NCBI GenBank assembly: GCA_902492455.1
Contig: CABULH010000007.1
Span: 102,751-166,750, forward strand
Origin: an uncultured Oscillospiraceae bacterium
GTDB lineage: Bacteria; Bacillota; Clostridia; Oscillospirales; Acutalibacteraceae
Direction: 5' to 3'
Length of the DNA stretch: 64,000 nt
Position numbers and translations under genes: made by a program. Below the pieces are notes generated by a model that was not told the DNA's origin, did not search any database, and saw nothing but the letters and a program-made list of their open reading frames with translations. Numbering within the stretch: position 1 is the stretch's first letter; the number at the start of each line of letters is the position of its first letter. This document shows positions 53,273 to 62,946 of the stretch, in pieces.

Positions 53273-54989
53273 CAAGTGTCACCTCCCCGCCGGCACCCAT
53301 CTGACTCTCGGCAATTTCCCGGTAAATCGGACAGGAATCCATCAATTCCTCATGGGTGCCGCAGCCAATTTCCTGGCCGTTATCCAGCACCAGAATATGA
53401 TCGGCCCCCTTAATAGAACTGATCCGTTGGGCGATGATAATGGAAGTGGTGTCGGAAAAATTCTGGTGAAGCGCTTTCCGCAGTACAGCGTCTGTCCGAT
53501 AATCCAAGGCGGAGGAAGCGTCGTCCAGAACCAGAATTTCTGGATTTCCCGCCAGCGCCCGAGCGATCAGCAACCGCTGTTTTTGTCCTCCGCTGAGGTT
53601 GTTTCCCCTGGCAGCAACTTCGTAATCCATTCCACCAACCGATTGGATGAAATCCTGCGCCTGGGCGTTTTCAGCGGCAAGCTTCAGTTGATCTGGCGGA
53701 ATATCCCGAAAATAGCGGATGTTCTCTTTTACGGTGTCAGCAAAAAGGAAATCATTCTGAAACACCACGCCGAATTTTTTACGCAGCTCTTCGGTTGGAA
53801 TCGTGCGAATATCCTGGCCATCCAGTAAAATCCGGCCGGAGTCTGTATCGTAAAACCGCATCAATAGGTTGATGATGGTGCTCTTTCCACTACCTGTCGC
53901 GCCGATAATCCCCAGCGTCTGTCCATGTTCCAGAGAAAAACTGATATCTTCTAGATTGTTTTTGACCTTTTCATAAGAAAACGAAACGTTCTCAAAGACT
54001 ATATGGGCATGGCTCTCCCGTTTCTTTCGAGGCTTCACCGCCATATCATCCGGTGCTTTCAATACCTCAGCCACACGTACGGCCGATGCCTGGCCTTTAG
54101 AACACATGATGAAAACCCGGGTGATTCCCAGCATGGCATTGAGAATAATGGTAAAGTAGTTGAGAAAAGCAATGATTACCCCAGGGCTGGTAAGACCGGC
54201 GTTCATTCGAAAAGCGCCTACGGCTACCACCATGGTGAGACCCAAATTCAGAATCAAGGTGGAGCCCGGATTGGTTAACGCCATGATATTTCCAACATGC
54301 TGCTCCATATCGGCCAGTTCGTTGTTGACGCCGTCAAAGCGCTTTTTCTCGTACTCGGTCTTGGATAAGGCTTTGATAACCCTGGCGCCGGTGATATTCT
54401 CCTGTACCACACGCACCATATGATCCAGGATTCCCTGTTGTTTGGTATATAAAGGAACGCTTTTTTTCGTCACCAGATACACCAGCACTGCAATTACTGG
54501 CAAAGTAGCCACCAGCACCAAGGTTAAACCCAAATCCATCGTCAACGTGATGACTATTCCGCCAATCAGCAGAATCGGTCCCCGGACGCCGATTCTCTGC
54601 ATTCGGGCAAAAAGCAGATTCAGGTTGTAAGTATCGGTGGTCAGCCGCGAAACCGACGAGGGCACCGTAAATCCATCCAGTTGCCTGGCTGAAAGATAAG
54701 TGATTCTGCTGAATAAATCATGCCGAATCTCTTTGGTGATCCGACCGGAGGATTTGGCGGCCATCCGATTCGCCACCACATTGCTCGTAATAGCGATTAC
54801 AGCGCACAATGCCATTACACCGCCCCATAGGAAGATCAGCCCCTTGTCACCCCTGGGAACGATATCATCGATGATTTTTGCCAGTATCGAGGGGATCAGC
54901 AGCTCCATGATGGAAGCGATAAACTTGATCACCAACGTAACCGAAATATATCCGTAAAGAGGACGGATATATTTGATGATATCCCGCAT
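53265..54989 (-). CDS. ABC exporter subunit, degenerate-site half (pair 3)
   Basis: About 574 residues. The ATPase has Walker A GATGSGKST and a good signature ([10 protein letters not shown]), but Walker B ends VLDDASSALD, with aspartate in place of the catalytic glutamate, as in the pair 2 partner. It lacks the extracytoplasmic insert of the pair 2 counterpart. The ATG at 54989 lies just after the MarR stop. Substrate unknown. Confidence 0.92.
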   Translation of the reverse strand: MRDIIKYIRPLYGYISVTLVIKFIASIMELLIPSILAKIIDDIVPRGDKGLIFLWGGVMALCAVIAITSNVVANRMAAKSSGRITKEIRHDLFSRITYLSARQLDGFTVPSSVSRLTTDTYNLNLLFARMQRIGVRGPILLIGGIVITLTMDLGLTLVLVATLPVIAVLVYLVTKKSVPLYTKQQGILDHMVRVVQENITGARVIKALSKTEYEKKRFDGVNNELADMEQHVGNIMALTNPGSTLILNLGLTMVVAVGAFRMNAGLTSPGVIIAFLNYFTIILNAMLGITRVFIMCSKGQASAVRVAEVLKAPDDMAVKPRKKRESHAHIVFENVSFSYEKVKNNLEDISFSLEHGQTLGIIGATGSGKSTIINLLMRFYDTDSGRILLDGQDIRTIPTEELRKKFGVVFQNDFLFADTVKENIRYFRDIPPDQLKLAAENAQAQDFIQSVGGMDYEVAARGNNLSGGQKQRLLIARALAGNPEILVLDDASSALDYRTDAVLRKALHQNFSDTTSIIIAQRISSIKGADHILVLDNGQEIGCGTHEELMDSCPIYREIAESQMGAGGEVTLDD

Positions 54990-54990
54990 C

Positions 54991-55446
54991 TCAGTCGTCC
55001 TTTCCTGCCTGATCAATACGCCCGGTATCCAAATACGCCGCTGCCCGCTTTTTCATTTTCTCCAGTATGGTGAAGAGCAGCGCTTTTTCTTCCTCATTCA
55101 GTTCTCCTGTGATATACCGGCTCCACTCTCCCAAAACCTCCCGTACTACAGGATAAGCTGCCGCAGCCTTTTCCGTGGGAAAGACCGCGACGACCCGCCG
55201 GTCCTTCTCCTTATGCTCTCGTCGGACAAAGCCGCTTTCTTCCAGCTGTGCCAGTTGGCGGGCCACATTGCTTTTATGGATACAGATCTGTCGTGCCAAA
55301 CACTCCTGAGATATTCCCGGTTCTCGGCAGACATGGAGAATATAGCTGTACTGACATCCTGTCAATCCCAGTTGAGCCAAGCGATCTGTACGATATTGTT
55401 CCGCGCAGCGGGCAATCTGATTAATGTTCTTCATAAATCCCGGCAT
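54991..55446 (-). CDS. MarR family regulator of exporter pair 3
   Basis: A 151-residue MarR protein: PGISQECLARQICIHKSNVA is the helix-turn-helix and EKDRRVVAVFPTEKG-like residues the wing. AAAGGAGC precedes the ATG. First gene of the operon. A dyad TTGCATGCGCAA at 55469-55480 is a likely operator for autoregulation. Confidence 0.92.
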   Translation of the reverse strand: MPGFMKNINQIARCAEQYRTDRLAQLGLTGCQYSYILHVCREPGISQECLARQICIHKSNVARQLAQLEESGFVRREHKEKDRRVVAVFPTEKAAAAYPVVREVLGEWSRYITGELNEEEKALLFTILEKMKKRAAAYLDTGRIDQAGKDD

Positions 55447-55468
55447 AGCTCTCGCTCCTTTCGATTCG

Positions 55469-55480
55469 TTGCATGCGCAA
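55469..55480. promoter_or_regulatory. Candidate MarR operator
   Basis: TTGCATGCGCAA, with TTGC and GCAA arms around ATGC, just upstream of the MarR gene. Confidence 0.55.
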
Positions 55481-55595
55481 CAATCAGATTATCTCACATC
55501 TTCCTTTATTTGTAAATATGAAATTGTGCTGTGCGCCGCTAAGCGTTTTAAGATGAATAGCCTCTTTTGACTGTCCGTCGGCTTATTATCTGCAT

Positions 55596-55762
55596 AAAAA
55601 ACAGAGCCGGCAAACTGTGATTGCTCACTCGTCTGTCGGCTCTGTGACAACTGACATATTTCTTTTTTGAATTCTGTTTTTTCTTAAAGTGTTGTGGTTT
55701 TGCCGAACGTTTCACTTAAAGTTATCGCTGAAAATTTTTCGTTCGCGCTTTTCTTCCTGTCC
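55596..55762 (-). ncRNA. Candidate small RNA with own promoter and terminator
   Basis: On the minus strand an extended -10 box TGGTATAAT (at 55768-55776) is followed by about 165 bases without a convincing gene, ending at a stem ACAGAGCCGACA / TGCCGGCTCTGT with TTTTTT (55596-55645). Inside are pairing segments CGAACG / CGTTCG. It lies downstream of the GT39-like gene, so the hairpin could simply end that transcript. No known RNA class recognised. Confidence 0.45.
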
Positions 55763-55973
55763 AGCTTATTATACCACAAAGGTTAGGCGGTTGCCGATAG
55801 GCAAACGCGAAGACACGACCGAAAAAATTAGGCTTCCTCCCTCTTAGATACCAGGACCAGTGGCGCATGACTCCCCGTGCAAGTCTAGTATTTTTGATGG
55901 AGGCAAAGTCATCCAAGATCAAATCTTTGTTTTTAAATGGGATAATAGGGTGGTAAGTATATTTTTAATTTGG

Positions 55974-57635
55974 TTACCTTGGATATGCAACTGAATAATT
56001 TTGAAATTGTTTTATATAAAACAAGCTTCTGTCAAATTGATCTATTTCGGAGTTTGCTATTATGTAGACCGTATCAGGATTCTTTTCCGGCGGAATTCCA
56101 AATGTAAAACGCGATACGGATTGAATATGGCGAAATGGCACATTTGGATCGTGATATTTTACTGTTGAAGAAAATGTTTGGGGCGGTACTTTTGAATAAA
56201 AGAGTACGATATACTCCGGTACATTGCTGTTGGTTCTTGTTACACATATCTCATTGTCTGTTTGAGCTGTTGCAAATTGTATTGCATCCCCCAATGAATA
56301 GAAGAAAAAGTTCCCCATGTCTTGTTTATATTCTTTAAAATAATAGTGTGTGAAGGTTGTTGTATGAATGGCAAAAATTATGATCAATACGGGCATGATG
56401 ATGTGTACACGATGGTAAATGAAACGTATAGCAAGAGCAATAAAATAAACATATATCGGAAAGAGGGTTAAGAGGCGCTGTATGGTGGTGTTCGTTAACA
56501 AGGCAAAAATGGTGGAGGATAGCCATGAAATACAAATTATCGTTTCAGGTTTATATTCTTTTATTTTGCGAAAATTTTTAAACGAGAGGATTATCCCCAG
56601 AAGTATCAGTGGAATAGTAAAATAATGCGTTAAACCATATTGGGGAATATAAGCATCTATAGGAGCAACATCTTTCTGCTTAATTGTTAAATCGAATAAT
56701 TTCTTTATTGAACCAAAAACTTCCTTTATAAACGAGCCGTCCAGCTTGTGGAACTTTCCATCCGCATAATTTGTAGAAAATTGATCTATAGAAAAAATAC
56801 CGAAAAGTTTGAATGGCGGGACATTGAAAAAATTAACAAGTAGCACACAAATTAAGGGGATGGAAAATATAGCATACGCAATACATAGGATGAAAAAATG
56901 TTTTCTCCCCATGCTTTTAGTGATGATTGCATAAAGACTAGAAAAAACTAAAAACAACGGTATTATGATAATCATAGAACCATATGAACCCGTAAACCAT
57001 GCTAAAAGCGCTCCGGTAACCGCAAAAAGCCAAGATCGTTTTCGTTCAACAGTTTCAATAAACAGATATATCGCGATGGTGATCAACGAGATTTGCGTAG
57101 TATAATCAACGGCAAAGCGTGCGTTTGTTACAAGAACTGGTGTAACAGCATAAATAGCTAAGGATAAAATGGCAAAATTCACACCGCGTGCACGCTTGGA
57201 TATACAAAAAAAGCAATAACAGGAAAAGCAGGCGAGGAGGGCGTTAGGGAGACGGTAAGTAAAGAGATTTAAACCAAAAAGACGGATAAACGGAGCAGCA
57301 AAATAAGCATAAAAGGTACCGTTGCCAACGCCCATACCGACAGGATAAGGCGGAAGTACGGATTGGTTCCTATCCATACCATAGTTGGCAATAGTCCATG
57401 CATCATATCCAATTGTAGCTTCGTCTTGATTGAGCCCGGGCGGTACTGCATCCAATGCAAAAAGACGTAAAAAAAATGCAAAGGCAAATATTGCAACAGT
57501 CAAGCCAAGCTGCATTTTTTTATTTTGATGAAGTTTGGCCAATATGGAAGGTGAGCGCGTAATTGAAGGAACAAAGTAAACTATAACAGCGAACACGCAA
57601 AGGAAAAAAACAATTAAAGTCGCGTCATCTAACAT
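55974..57635 (-). CDS. GT39-like polytopic glycosyltransferase
   Basis: About 553 residues with ten or more membrane segments. The first extracytoplasmic loop has PPGLNQDEATIGYDAWTIA, the Asp-Glu-containing loop expected of dolichyl-phosphate-mannose-type (GT39 / ArnT-like) transferases. These move a sugar from a lipid carrier onto a surface acceptor. AAGAGGA precedes the ATG at 57635. The gene is clearly AT-richer than its surroundings and stands alone, suggesting acquisition by transfer. Confidence 0.75.
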   Translation of the reverse strand: MLDDATLIVFFLCVFAVIVYFVPSITRSPSILAKLHQNKKMQLGLTVAIFAFAFFLRLFALDAVPPGLNQDEATIGYDAWTIANYGMDRNQSVLPPYPVGMGVGNGTFYAYFAAPFIRLFGLNLFTYRLPNALLACFSCYCFFCISKRARGVNFAILSLAIYAVTPVLVTNARFAVDYTTQISLITIAIYLFIETVERKRSWLFAVTGALLAWFTGSYGSMIIIIPLFLVFSSLYAIITKSMGRKHFFILCIAYAIFSIPLICVLLVNFFNVPPFKLFGIFSIDQFSTNYADGKFHKLDGSFIKEVFGSIKKLFDLTIKQKDVAPIDAYIPQYGLTHYFTIPLILLGIILSFKNFRKIKEYKPETIICISWLSSTIFALLTNTTIQRLLTLFPIYVYFIALAIRFIYHRVHIIMPVLIIIFAIHTTTFTHYYFKEYKQDMGNFFFYSLGDAIQFATAQTDNEICVTRTNSNVPEYIVLFYSKVPPQTFSSTVKYHDPNVPFRHIQSVSRFTFGIPPEKNPDTVYIIANSEIDQFDRSLFYIKQFQNYSVAYPR

Positions 57636-57867
57636 GTATAGTCCTCTTCTCCACGATATCACATCTTTGAAGATATGACAATAAAATTTACAGTTTAAAT
57701 AAAAGCTTAAGAAAAACACCGATAATAAAGCGTTTAATATTATTATAAAACTGTTAATATAATGTAAAGCCCCCGAGAATACTACTCTCTCCGGGGCTTT
57801 GTATAAGTTTGCTGTGTCTAAGTACTATAAAAAGATATTTATGACGGTTTCGCGCAGGGATCTGAAC

Positions 57868-58155
57868 TCAAGACAAAGGTATAAACCTCAATTTTGAAAT
57901 AACACACTGCATAAGGTAGTTAGCCGATTCGGTTCGTATAGTTGCTTTTTTATTATTTTTCAAAATATATTCTAGAACATACCGTGAAATGTCGCAAGCT
58001 AATCCCTTATTGCGATGTGATTTTATAACACGAACATCAGCTATTTCCCACGCTTCTTTTGAATATTTTTCTACTTCAATGGTTGTTGGAAGCAACGGAA
58101 CGAAACAATCGTTTGGCAATTGTTGTATCTTTTCTTGTTTTGGAAAACTTTTCAT
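57868..58155 (-). pseudogene. GNAT acetyltransferase remnant
   Basis: 95 residues. EIADVRVIKSHRNKGLACDI resembles the acetyl-CoA-binding motif A, and the end KLRFIPLS resembles the usual KLGF close. Only about 35 residues precede motif A, so the N-terminal half of a normal GNAT is missing. AT-rich like its neighbour. Probably a decayed gene; an intact small GNAT is less likely. Confidence 0.5.
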
Positions 58156-58337
58156 AAAACAAAACTATCTTCATAGCGAAGTCAATAGATTTTCAAGTAA
58201 AAGTCTGTTTACTCTATTCACCTCTAGATAAAATATATCACAGTTTTTCTTATATTTCAATGCTTTGCGAAGCAAGGTTACCGATTCTTTTATCTTTTCT
58301 CTGGAAAAAGTCGCTTATTTTCTTAGAGAAAAGAGAA

Positions 58338-58387
58338 GATCACCAAAAAGAAAAAGCCGCTGATGCGGCTTTTTCTTTTTGGTGATC
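58338..58387. terminator. 23-bp perfect hairpin at the decayed tRNA 3-prime end
   Basis: Arms 58338-58360 and 58365-58387 are exact complements around TGAT, with A/T-rich middles. On the minus strand it includes the GATCACCA end of the tRNA remnant and could act as its terminator. Confidence 0.75.
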
Positions 58388-58418
58388 CATCCGAGATTCG
58401 AACTCCTGGACCCTGCGT
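58380..58418 (-). pseudogene. Decayed tRNA 3-prime fragment (Lys-like)
   Basis: Minus-strand sequence CAGGGTCCAGGAGTTCGAAT then CTCGGATGGATCACCA closely matches the T-arm and acceptor end of the intact tRNA-Lys about 185 bases upstream. The T-stem has two mismatches and no D-arm or anticodon arm precedes it. Confidence 0.75.
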
Positions 58419-58522
58419 TTTGCTTTCGCAAACCGCTCTGTGAAACGCATTCCTACCGGTATCTTTTCCCCGTTTCTGTGAGGCGTTTCGGGCTGCCCGT
58501 CGCATGAATCCCCCCAGACTAC

Positions 58523-58563
58523 AAAAAAAGAATCGGACATCCCCATCGGGATATCCGATTCTT
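58523..58563 (-). terminator. Terminator of tRNA-Lys
   Basis: Stem AGAATCGGATATCCC / GGGATGTCCGATTCT with a T-run on the minus strand. Confidence 0.88.
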
Positions 58564-58564
58564 C

Positions 58565-58640
58565 TGGTGATCCATCGGAGATTCGAACTCCGGACACCCT
58601 GATTAAAAGTCAGGTGCTCTGCCAGCTGAGCTAATGGATC
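58565..58640 (-). tRNA. tRNA-Lys (TTT)
   Basis: A 76-base tRNA. Acceptor GATCCAT pairs with ATGGATC, CCA is encoded, the D-arm AGCTCAGCTGGCAGAGC is present, anticodon stem CCTGA / TCAGG frames loop CTTTTAA (anticodon TTT), and the T-arm is CGGAG TTCGAAT CTCCG. Confidence 0.96.
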
Positions 58641-58818
58641 TTGTCCTGCGTTATCACGCCTAAATATTATATCCAACCGTTTACCTTTTGTCAAGCAAAT
58701 ATTGGAACTCCCATAAAATTGGTATATAACCCAAATTCGTCTTCTCAAAAGAAGATATTCTAACCTTTTTGCTCATAAAATAGGATGGCACAAACAAACG
58801 ATGTGCCATCCCTGGATA

Positions 58819-59541
58819 TTACAAAACCTTCGATAAAAACTCCTTGGTTCGGGTATGCTGCGGCTGACCAAAAATCTGTTCCGGAGGCCCCTGCTCGGTA
58901 ACAACGCCGCCATCAATAAAGAAGATGGTATCCCCTACTTCCCGGGCGAACCCCATTTCATGGGTCACCACCACCATGGTGGCGTTATTCAAAGCCAGAC
59001 GCTTCATAACCTCCAGCACCTCCCCCACCATTTCCGGATCCAGCGCAGAAGTGGGTTCGTCGAACAAGAGTACATCGGGATCCATCGCCATCGCCCGCGC
59101 AATGGCGGCGCGCTGCTTCTGACCGCCGGACAGGCGACCGGGATACTCGTGGGCCTTGTCCGCCAATCCCACGGCATTGAGCAGCTCCATGGCTTTTTCC
59201 TGCGCCTCCGGCAGCGTCATTTTTTTCAGCTTTACCGGGGCCAGGGTGATGTTTTTCATCACGGTCATATGCGGGAACAGATTAAATTGCTGAAATACCA
59301 TGCCCACCTTTTGGCGGAGAAGATCAATCTGTTTCAGATTCTGCATAGCGGAAACGCCTTCAATAAAGATATCGCCTTTCGTGGGAATCTCCAGCAGATT
59401 GATGCAGCGTAAAAAAGTGGACTTACCGCCGCCGGAAGGCCCGATAACACAGACGCATTCTCCCGAATGGATCTGCGCGGTGATGCCTTTCAGCACTTCC
59501 AGCTTGCCGAAATACTTGTGCAGGTCCTGCACGTCAATCAT
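58819..59541 (-). CDS. Polar amino acid ABC transporter ATPase
   Basis: About 240 residues of the GlnQ/HisP type: Walker [10 protein letters not shown], signature [10 protein letters not shown], Walker [13 protein letters not shown] and the H-loop [11 protein letters not shown]. The N-terminus [19 protein letters not shown] is typical. The ATG at 59541 is chosen; a GTG at 59553 overlapping the permease stop is an alternative. Third gene of binding protein, permease, ATPase. Confidence 0.95.
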   Translation of the reverse strand: MIDVQDLHKYFGKLEVLKGITAQIHSGECVCVIGPSGGGKSTFLRCINLLEIPTKGDIFIEGVSAMQNLKQIDLLRQKVGMVFQQFNLFPHMTVMKNITLAPVKLKKMTLPEAQEKAMELLNAVGLADKAHEYPGRLSGGQKQRAAIARAMAMDPDVLLFDEPTSALDPEMVGEVLEVMKRLALNNATMVVVTHEMGFAREVGDTIFFIDGGVVTEQGPPEQIFGQPQHTRTKEFLSKVL

Positions 59542-59545
59542 GATA

Positions 59546-60235
59546 TCAGTCACTTTTATGCAACACCCTTTCCAGCTGACGGACCAGCACAGTGGCGATC
59601 AACACCAAGACCAAATACATCAGCGCCAGCACAAGATATGGCACCAGCGGATCATAGGTTCTCGAAACAATCGACCGGGCGGCTCTGGTTAGATCAAAAA
59701 CCGTGATAAAGCCTGCTACCGAGGTTTCCTTAATCAAAGCGATAAACTCATTGCCTAAAGCGGGCAAAATGTTCTTGATTGCCTGGGGCAGAATAATTTT
59801 GCTCATGGTGACCCCGTAACCAAGCCCCAAAGAACGCCCGGCTTCCATCTGTCCCTTGTCCACCGCCTGAATACCGCTGCGGATAATCTCCGCCACATAG
59901 GCGCCGCTGTTCAGGCCAAAAACCAGAATTGCCACGATCAGCGCCGACACTCCCAAGGGAGAAAGCAAACCGAAATAGACCAGCAGCAGCTGCACCATCA
60001 CCGGGGTGCCGCGAATGATCGCTATGTAGATATCCGCTATTCCGCTGAGAATCCAGCCAATAACACCGCGATTCTGCCGAACCTTTACAATTGCCACCAG
60101 CGTTCCCATTAGCACACCGATCACCAATGCGCCAAGAGCGATGATCACCGTGGACTTGAGGCCGTCCAGCATCATCTGATAACCTTTTTGGACGATAAAC
60201 TGTTCGTAGAACCGTCCAAATAAATTGTCAAACAT
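59546..60235 (-). CDS. Polar amino acid ABC transporter permease
   Basis: A 229-residue HisM/GlnP-type permease with about five membrane segments. The N-terminal [20 protein letters not shown] and the [20 protein letters not shown] coupling loop (about 133-152) are typical. GGAGGAAT precedes the ATG. Since only one permease is present, it probably works as a homodimer. Confidence 0.95.
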   Translation of the reverse strand: MFDNLFGRFYEQFIVQKGYQMMLDGLKSTVIIALGALVIGVLMGTLVAIVKVRQNRGVIGWILSGIADIYIAIIRGTPVMVQLLLVYFGLLSPLGVSALIVAILVFGLNSGAYVAEIIRSGIQAVDKGQMEAGRSLGLGYGVTMSKIILPQAIKNILPALGNEFIALIKETSVAGFITVFDLTRAARSIVSRTYDPLVPYLVLALMYLVLVLIATVLVRQLERVLHKSD

Positions 60236-60330
60236 GTTATTCCTCCGTACGACGGTTGCATCCCGTTCCTGCTATGCATAGAACGAGACAACGCCGGCTC
60301 AATTAAGCCAGCGCTGTTTTGCCCGTATCC

Positions 60331-61173
60331 TTACAAATCTTCCGGCACTTCCATGTCGTACTTCGCCAGAATCTCAGCGATCTTGCCTTCGTTCTGCAGC
60401 TCCTTCAAGGCACCGTTGACCTTATTCATCAGGTCGGTATTTCCCTTCTGCACACCGATAGCATAGCGCTCCACCGTCAAGGGAATATTGATAACCCGGA
60501 TGGCATCCTTATTCTCATCGGTTGCAGCAGCCCCCTCTGCAGTGGGACCATCCATAATGATGACATCTACAGCTTTGTTTTTCAAGCCTTGAACCGCCAG
60601 AGCAATGTTGTCGTAAATAACGGCTTCAGCGCCCTCAATCGGCTCAAAAGGCCAGTTAGGATCCCCTTCTACATACTGCTGACCGGTAAAACCAGTACAA
60701 ACGCCAATTTTCTTATTTTTCAGCTGCGCATCCAACTCTTCTTTGTTGGTACCAGTGAAAACGTTGTCATCGCTGCGGACAATCAATACTTGAGCCGTCT
60801 TATAATAGGGATCAGAAAAATCCACTTGTTTTTCACGGGTCTGATTAATAGTCAGGCCGGAAATCGCTACGTCGCAGGTTTTGGAAACCAAAGCGGACAA
60901 CACCGCTTCAAATTCCATGTTCTGTATTTCCACTTCCATATCCAGCTTATCGGCAATGGCGCGCATGATATCCATATCTGCACCGACATATTCGCCATTC
61001 TCGATGTACTCCCACGGATCAAATTCCGCATTGGTTGCCACCTTCAGTTTAGGCTTGCCGGAATCGGAAACGTCACTGCCGCTGGCATCGCCGGGGGTAC
61101 CGGAGCAGCCGGTCAGCGCTGCTGTAAACAGGACGGCGGCGGTCAGTAAAGCCGCACATTTTTTTCCCTTCAT
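60331..61173 (-). CDS. Amino acid ABC transporter substrate-binding lipoprotein
   Basis: About 280 residues. The signal peptide ends in a lipobox (TAALTGC), so the protein is a membrane-anchored lipoprotein. The SBP_bac_3 fold is shown by LKVATNAEFDPWEYIENG, VDFSDPYYKTAQVLIVR and VIMDGPTAEGAA-like segments. GGAGGG precedes the ATG at 61173. A stem-loop in the 95-base gap before the permease may raise the amount of this protein relative to the membrane parts. The ligand is probably a polar amino acid. Confidence 0.93.
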   Translation of the reverse strand: MKGKKCAALLTAAVLFTAALTGCSGTPGDASGSDVSDSGKPKLKVATNAEFDPWEYIENGEYVGADMDIMRAIADKLDMEVEIQNMEFEAVLSALVSKTCDVAISGLTINQTREKQVDFSDPYYKTAQVLIVRSDDNVFTGTNKEELDAQLKNKKIGVCTGFTGQQYVEGDPNWPFEPIEGAEAVIYDNIALAVQGLKNKAVDVIIMDGPTAEGAAATDENKDAIRVINIPLTVERYAIGVQKGNTDLMNKVNGALKELQNEGKIAEILAKYDMEVPEDL

Positions 61174-61292
61174 GTTGTTCCCTCCATAGTGTTTAGAATA
61201 CTCGCCCATTATACGGTAAAATCCGCAAATAATCAAGCCTTTCTTGTATCTTCCCGACCTTTTAGCGAATTTTTATACTGCAAACTCCTTAA

Positions 61293-61952
61293 TCAGGTAT
61301 GAACGATCAGTTTCAACAGATCCAGTGGCTGTTTTATCAGCCAGTCGGCTCCCGCCTGACGCAGCTCCTCCGCTCCGCGGAATCCCCAGACGGCACCAGC
61401 GCAAGGGAGACCGGCATTTTTCGCCGTCTCCACATCCACATTGGAATCCCCGACAAACAGGGCCTCTTCCGGCTGAATGTGCAGCTTCTCCAGCGCTTCC
61501 CAGGTGGCGGCGGGATCGGGCTTGGTCTTGCGTCCGGGAATATTGCCGAACACAGGGAAAAACTGATCGGGGCCGAAAAAATGACGGACAATTTTCTGTG
61601 CCTGTTCTTCGGTTTTATTCGTTACCACCGCCAGCGAAACTGATGCCCGACGCAGACCCGCCGTCAGCTCCGGCACTCCTTCATAGGGCTTTGACATCCG
61701 GGTACAATTCTGATCGTAAACAACCAGAAATCTTTTTAAAATTCTTTCCACATTTTCCGGAGAAGCACTATTTCTCAACGCTCTTTCGGTCAAACGGCGC
61801 ATGCCGTTCCCCACCATCTGGCGATAACTATCCAGCGGCCACTGCGGAAATCCGTTTTCTTCCAGCGTTTGATTCATGGAGGCACCCAAATCCGCCAAAG
61901 TATCGATCAGCGTTCCGTCCAGATCGAACACCACCGCGCGAAATGCATTCAA
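61293..61952 (-). CDS. HAD hydrolase, phosphoglycolate-phosphatase-like
   Basis: 219 residues. VVFDLDGTLIDTLAD gives the nucleophile aspartate, VVTNKTEEQAQ motif II/III and FVGDSNVDVETAKNAG motif IV (about 166-181), with an alpha-helical cap between. This is the Gph/PGMB branch. The start is a TTG with GGAGG eight bases upstream. It follows the aldose-epimerase-like gene by 12 bases, so the two may share an operon. Substrate unknown. Confidence 0.9.
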   Translation of the reverse strand: MNAFRAVVFDLDGTLIDTLADLGASMNQTLEENGFPQWPLDSYRQMVGNGMRRLTERALRNSASPENVERILKRFLVVYDQNCTRMSKPYEGVPELTAGLRRASVSLAVVTNKTEEQAQKIVRHFFGPDQFFPVFGNIPGRKTKPDPAATWEALEKLHIQPEEALFVGDSNVDVETAKNAGLPCAGAVWGFRGAEELRQAGADWLIKQPLDLLKLIVHT

Positions 61953-61964
61953 ATCCGTTTCCTC

Positions 61965-62843
61965 CTAATAAACCGTTATGCTGAATGACAGCTGCTTTTC
62001 TTCTCCCGGTGCCAATAATGTGATGCCGCGCTTGTGTTCAAAAATATCGTCTTCCTCCGACAGGGTGGCGCTGCCTGTCCAGGGTTCCAGACACACAAAG
62101 GGCGCATCTTCCAGCGGTGACCAGACAGCCAGGATATCCATTCCATTGAAATCCATATGCACGCCATGACCTGTCTTGGAAGAAAAAAGATCCACACTGC
62201 GGGATTGCAGGGTATCGAAGATCAAGGCATCTCCCCGGAACAGCACATGGTTCAGCTGAAATCCCTTTTCATTTTGCAAAAATTGATTACGCCGTCCGCC
62301 CAGAATCAATCCTGTTTCCCAATCCACCAGAGAACAAGAAAGAGTTTCCGCCTGCGGGAATTCGATACGATAATCTTCAAAGCATTCTCCTTCCGCCAGC
62401 GGGATGGAAAAGGCCGGATGACCGCCGATGATAAAAGGCAGCGTTCCTTCCCCTGTATTCCTGACGGTATATATAGTTTTCACCGTCTTCTCGTTCAGCT
62501 CATAACGAATATCCAGTTGAAAATCATATGGGAAGCCTTTTCTAGTCTCCGGCGTAGAGCAAAAACAATACTGCAGAAAATGCTCGCCCTGCCCCGCCAG
62601 CGTCAGCTCCGACCTGCGTACCAGGCCGTGCTTGGGCAGGTGAATTTCCCCTGCGGAACTGACGGCGCGGTCTTCACGAAGCCTGCCGATGATCGGGAAC
62701 AGGGTCGGGGCATGATAACCCCAATACTGTTTGTCCCCGCACCAAAGATAGGAAATACCCTGGCTGGACACAATGGACTGCAGCTCGCCGCCATGGGTAT
62801 CAGCCTCTACCATCAGAAAATTATTGCGAATTGTGGATCGCAT
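61965..62843 (-). CDS. Aldose 1-epimerase family protein
   Basis: A 292-residue galactose-mutarotase-fold protein. GDKQYWGYHAPTLFPIIGRL, FIIGGHPAFSIPL and FVCLEPWTGSA match the branch often annotated as aldose-1-epimerase-like or LacX-like. AGGAGG precedes the ATG. Likely acts on a sugar or sugar phosphate; the adjacent HAD phosphatase fits a sugar-phosphate role, by inference. Confidence 0.88.
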   Translation of the reverse strand: MRSTIRNNFLMVEADTHGGELQSIVSSQGISYLWCGDKQYWGYHAPTLFPIIGRLREDRAVSSAGEIHLPKHGLVRRSELTLAGQGEHFLQYCFCSTPETRKGFPYDFQLDIRYELNEKTVKTIYTVRNTGEGTLPFIIGGHPAFSIPLAEGECFEDYRIEFPQAETLSCSLVDWETGLILGGRRNQFLQNEKGFQLNHVLFRGDALIFDTLQSRSVDLFSSKTGHGVHMDFNGMDILAVWSPLEDAPFVCLEPWTGSATLSEEDDIFEHKRGITLLAPGEEKQLSFSITVY

Positions 62844-62946
62844 CAGGACATACCTCCTTTATCCTCGCCTATCATACCCCAGAACCGGCAGACGGTCAAG
62901 GCGCGGAAGAGAAAAATTCCCCTCTTGTTTTCAAGAGGGGAAACAA

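Noticed and set aside
55722..55922. Minus-strand 66-codon frame
   Set aside because: No good ribosome binding site, odd composition, and it covers the promoter of the candidate small RNA.
58323..58748. Minus-strand frame of 141 codons across the tRNA region
   Set aside because: It is the translation of tRNA-Lys, its terminator and the tRNA remnant.
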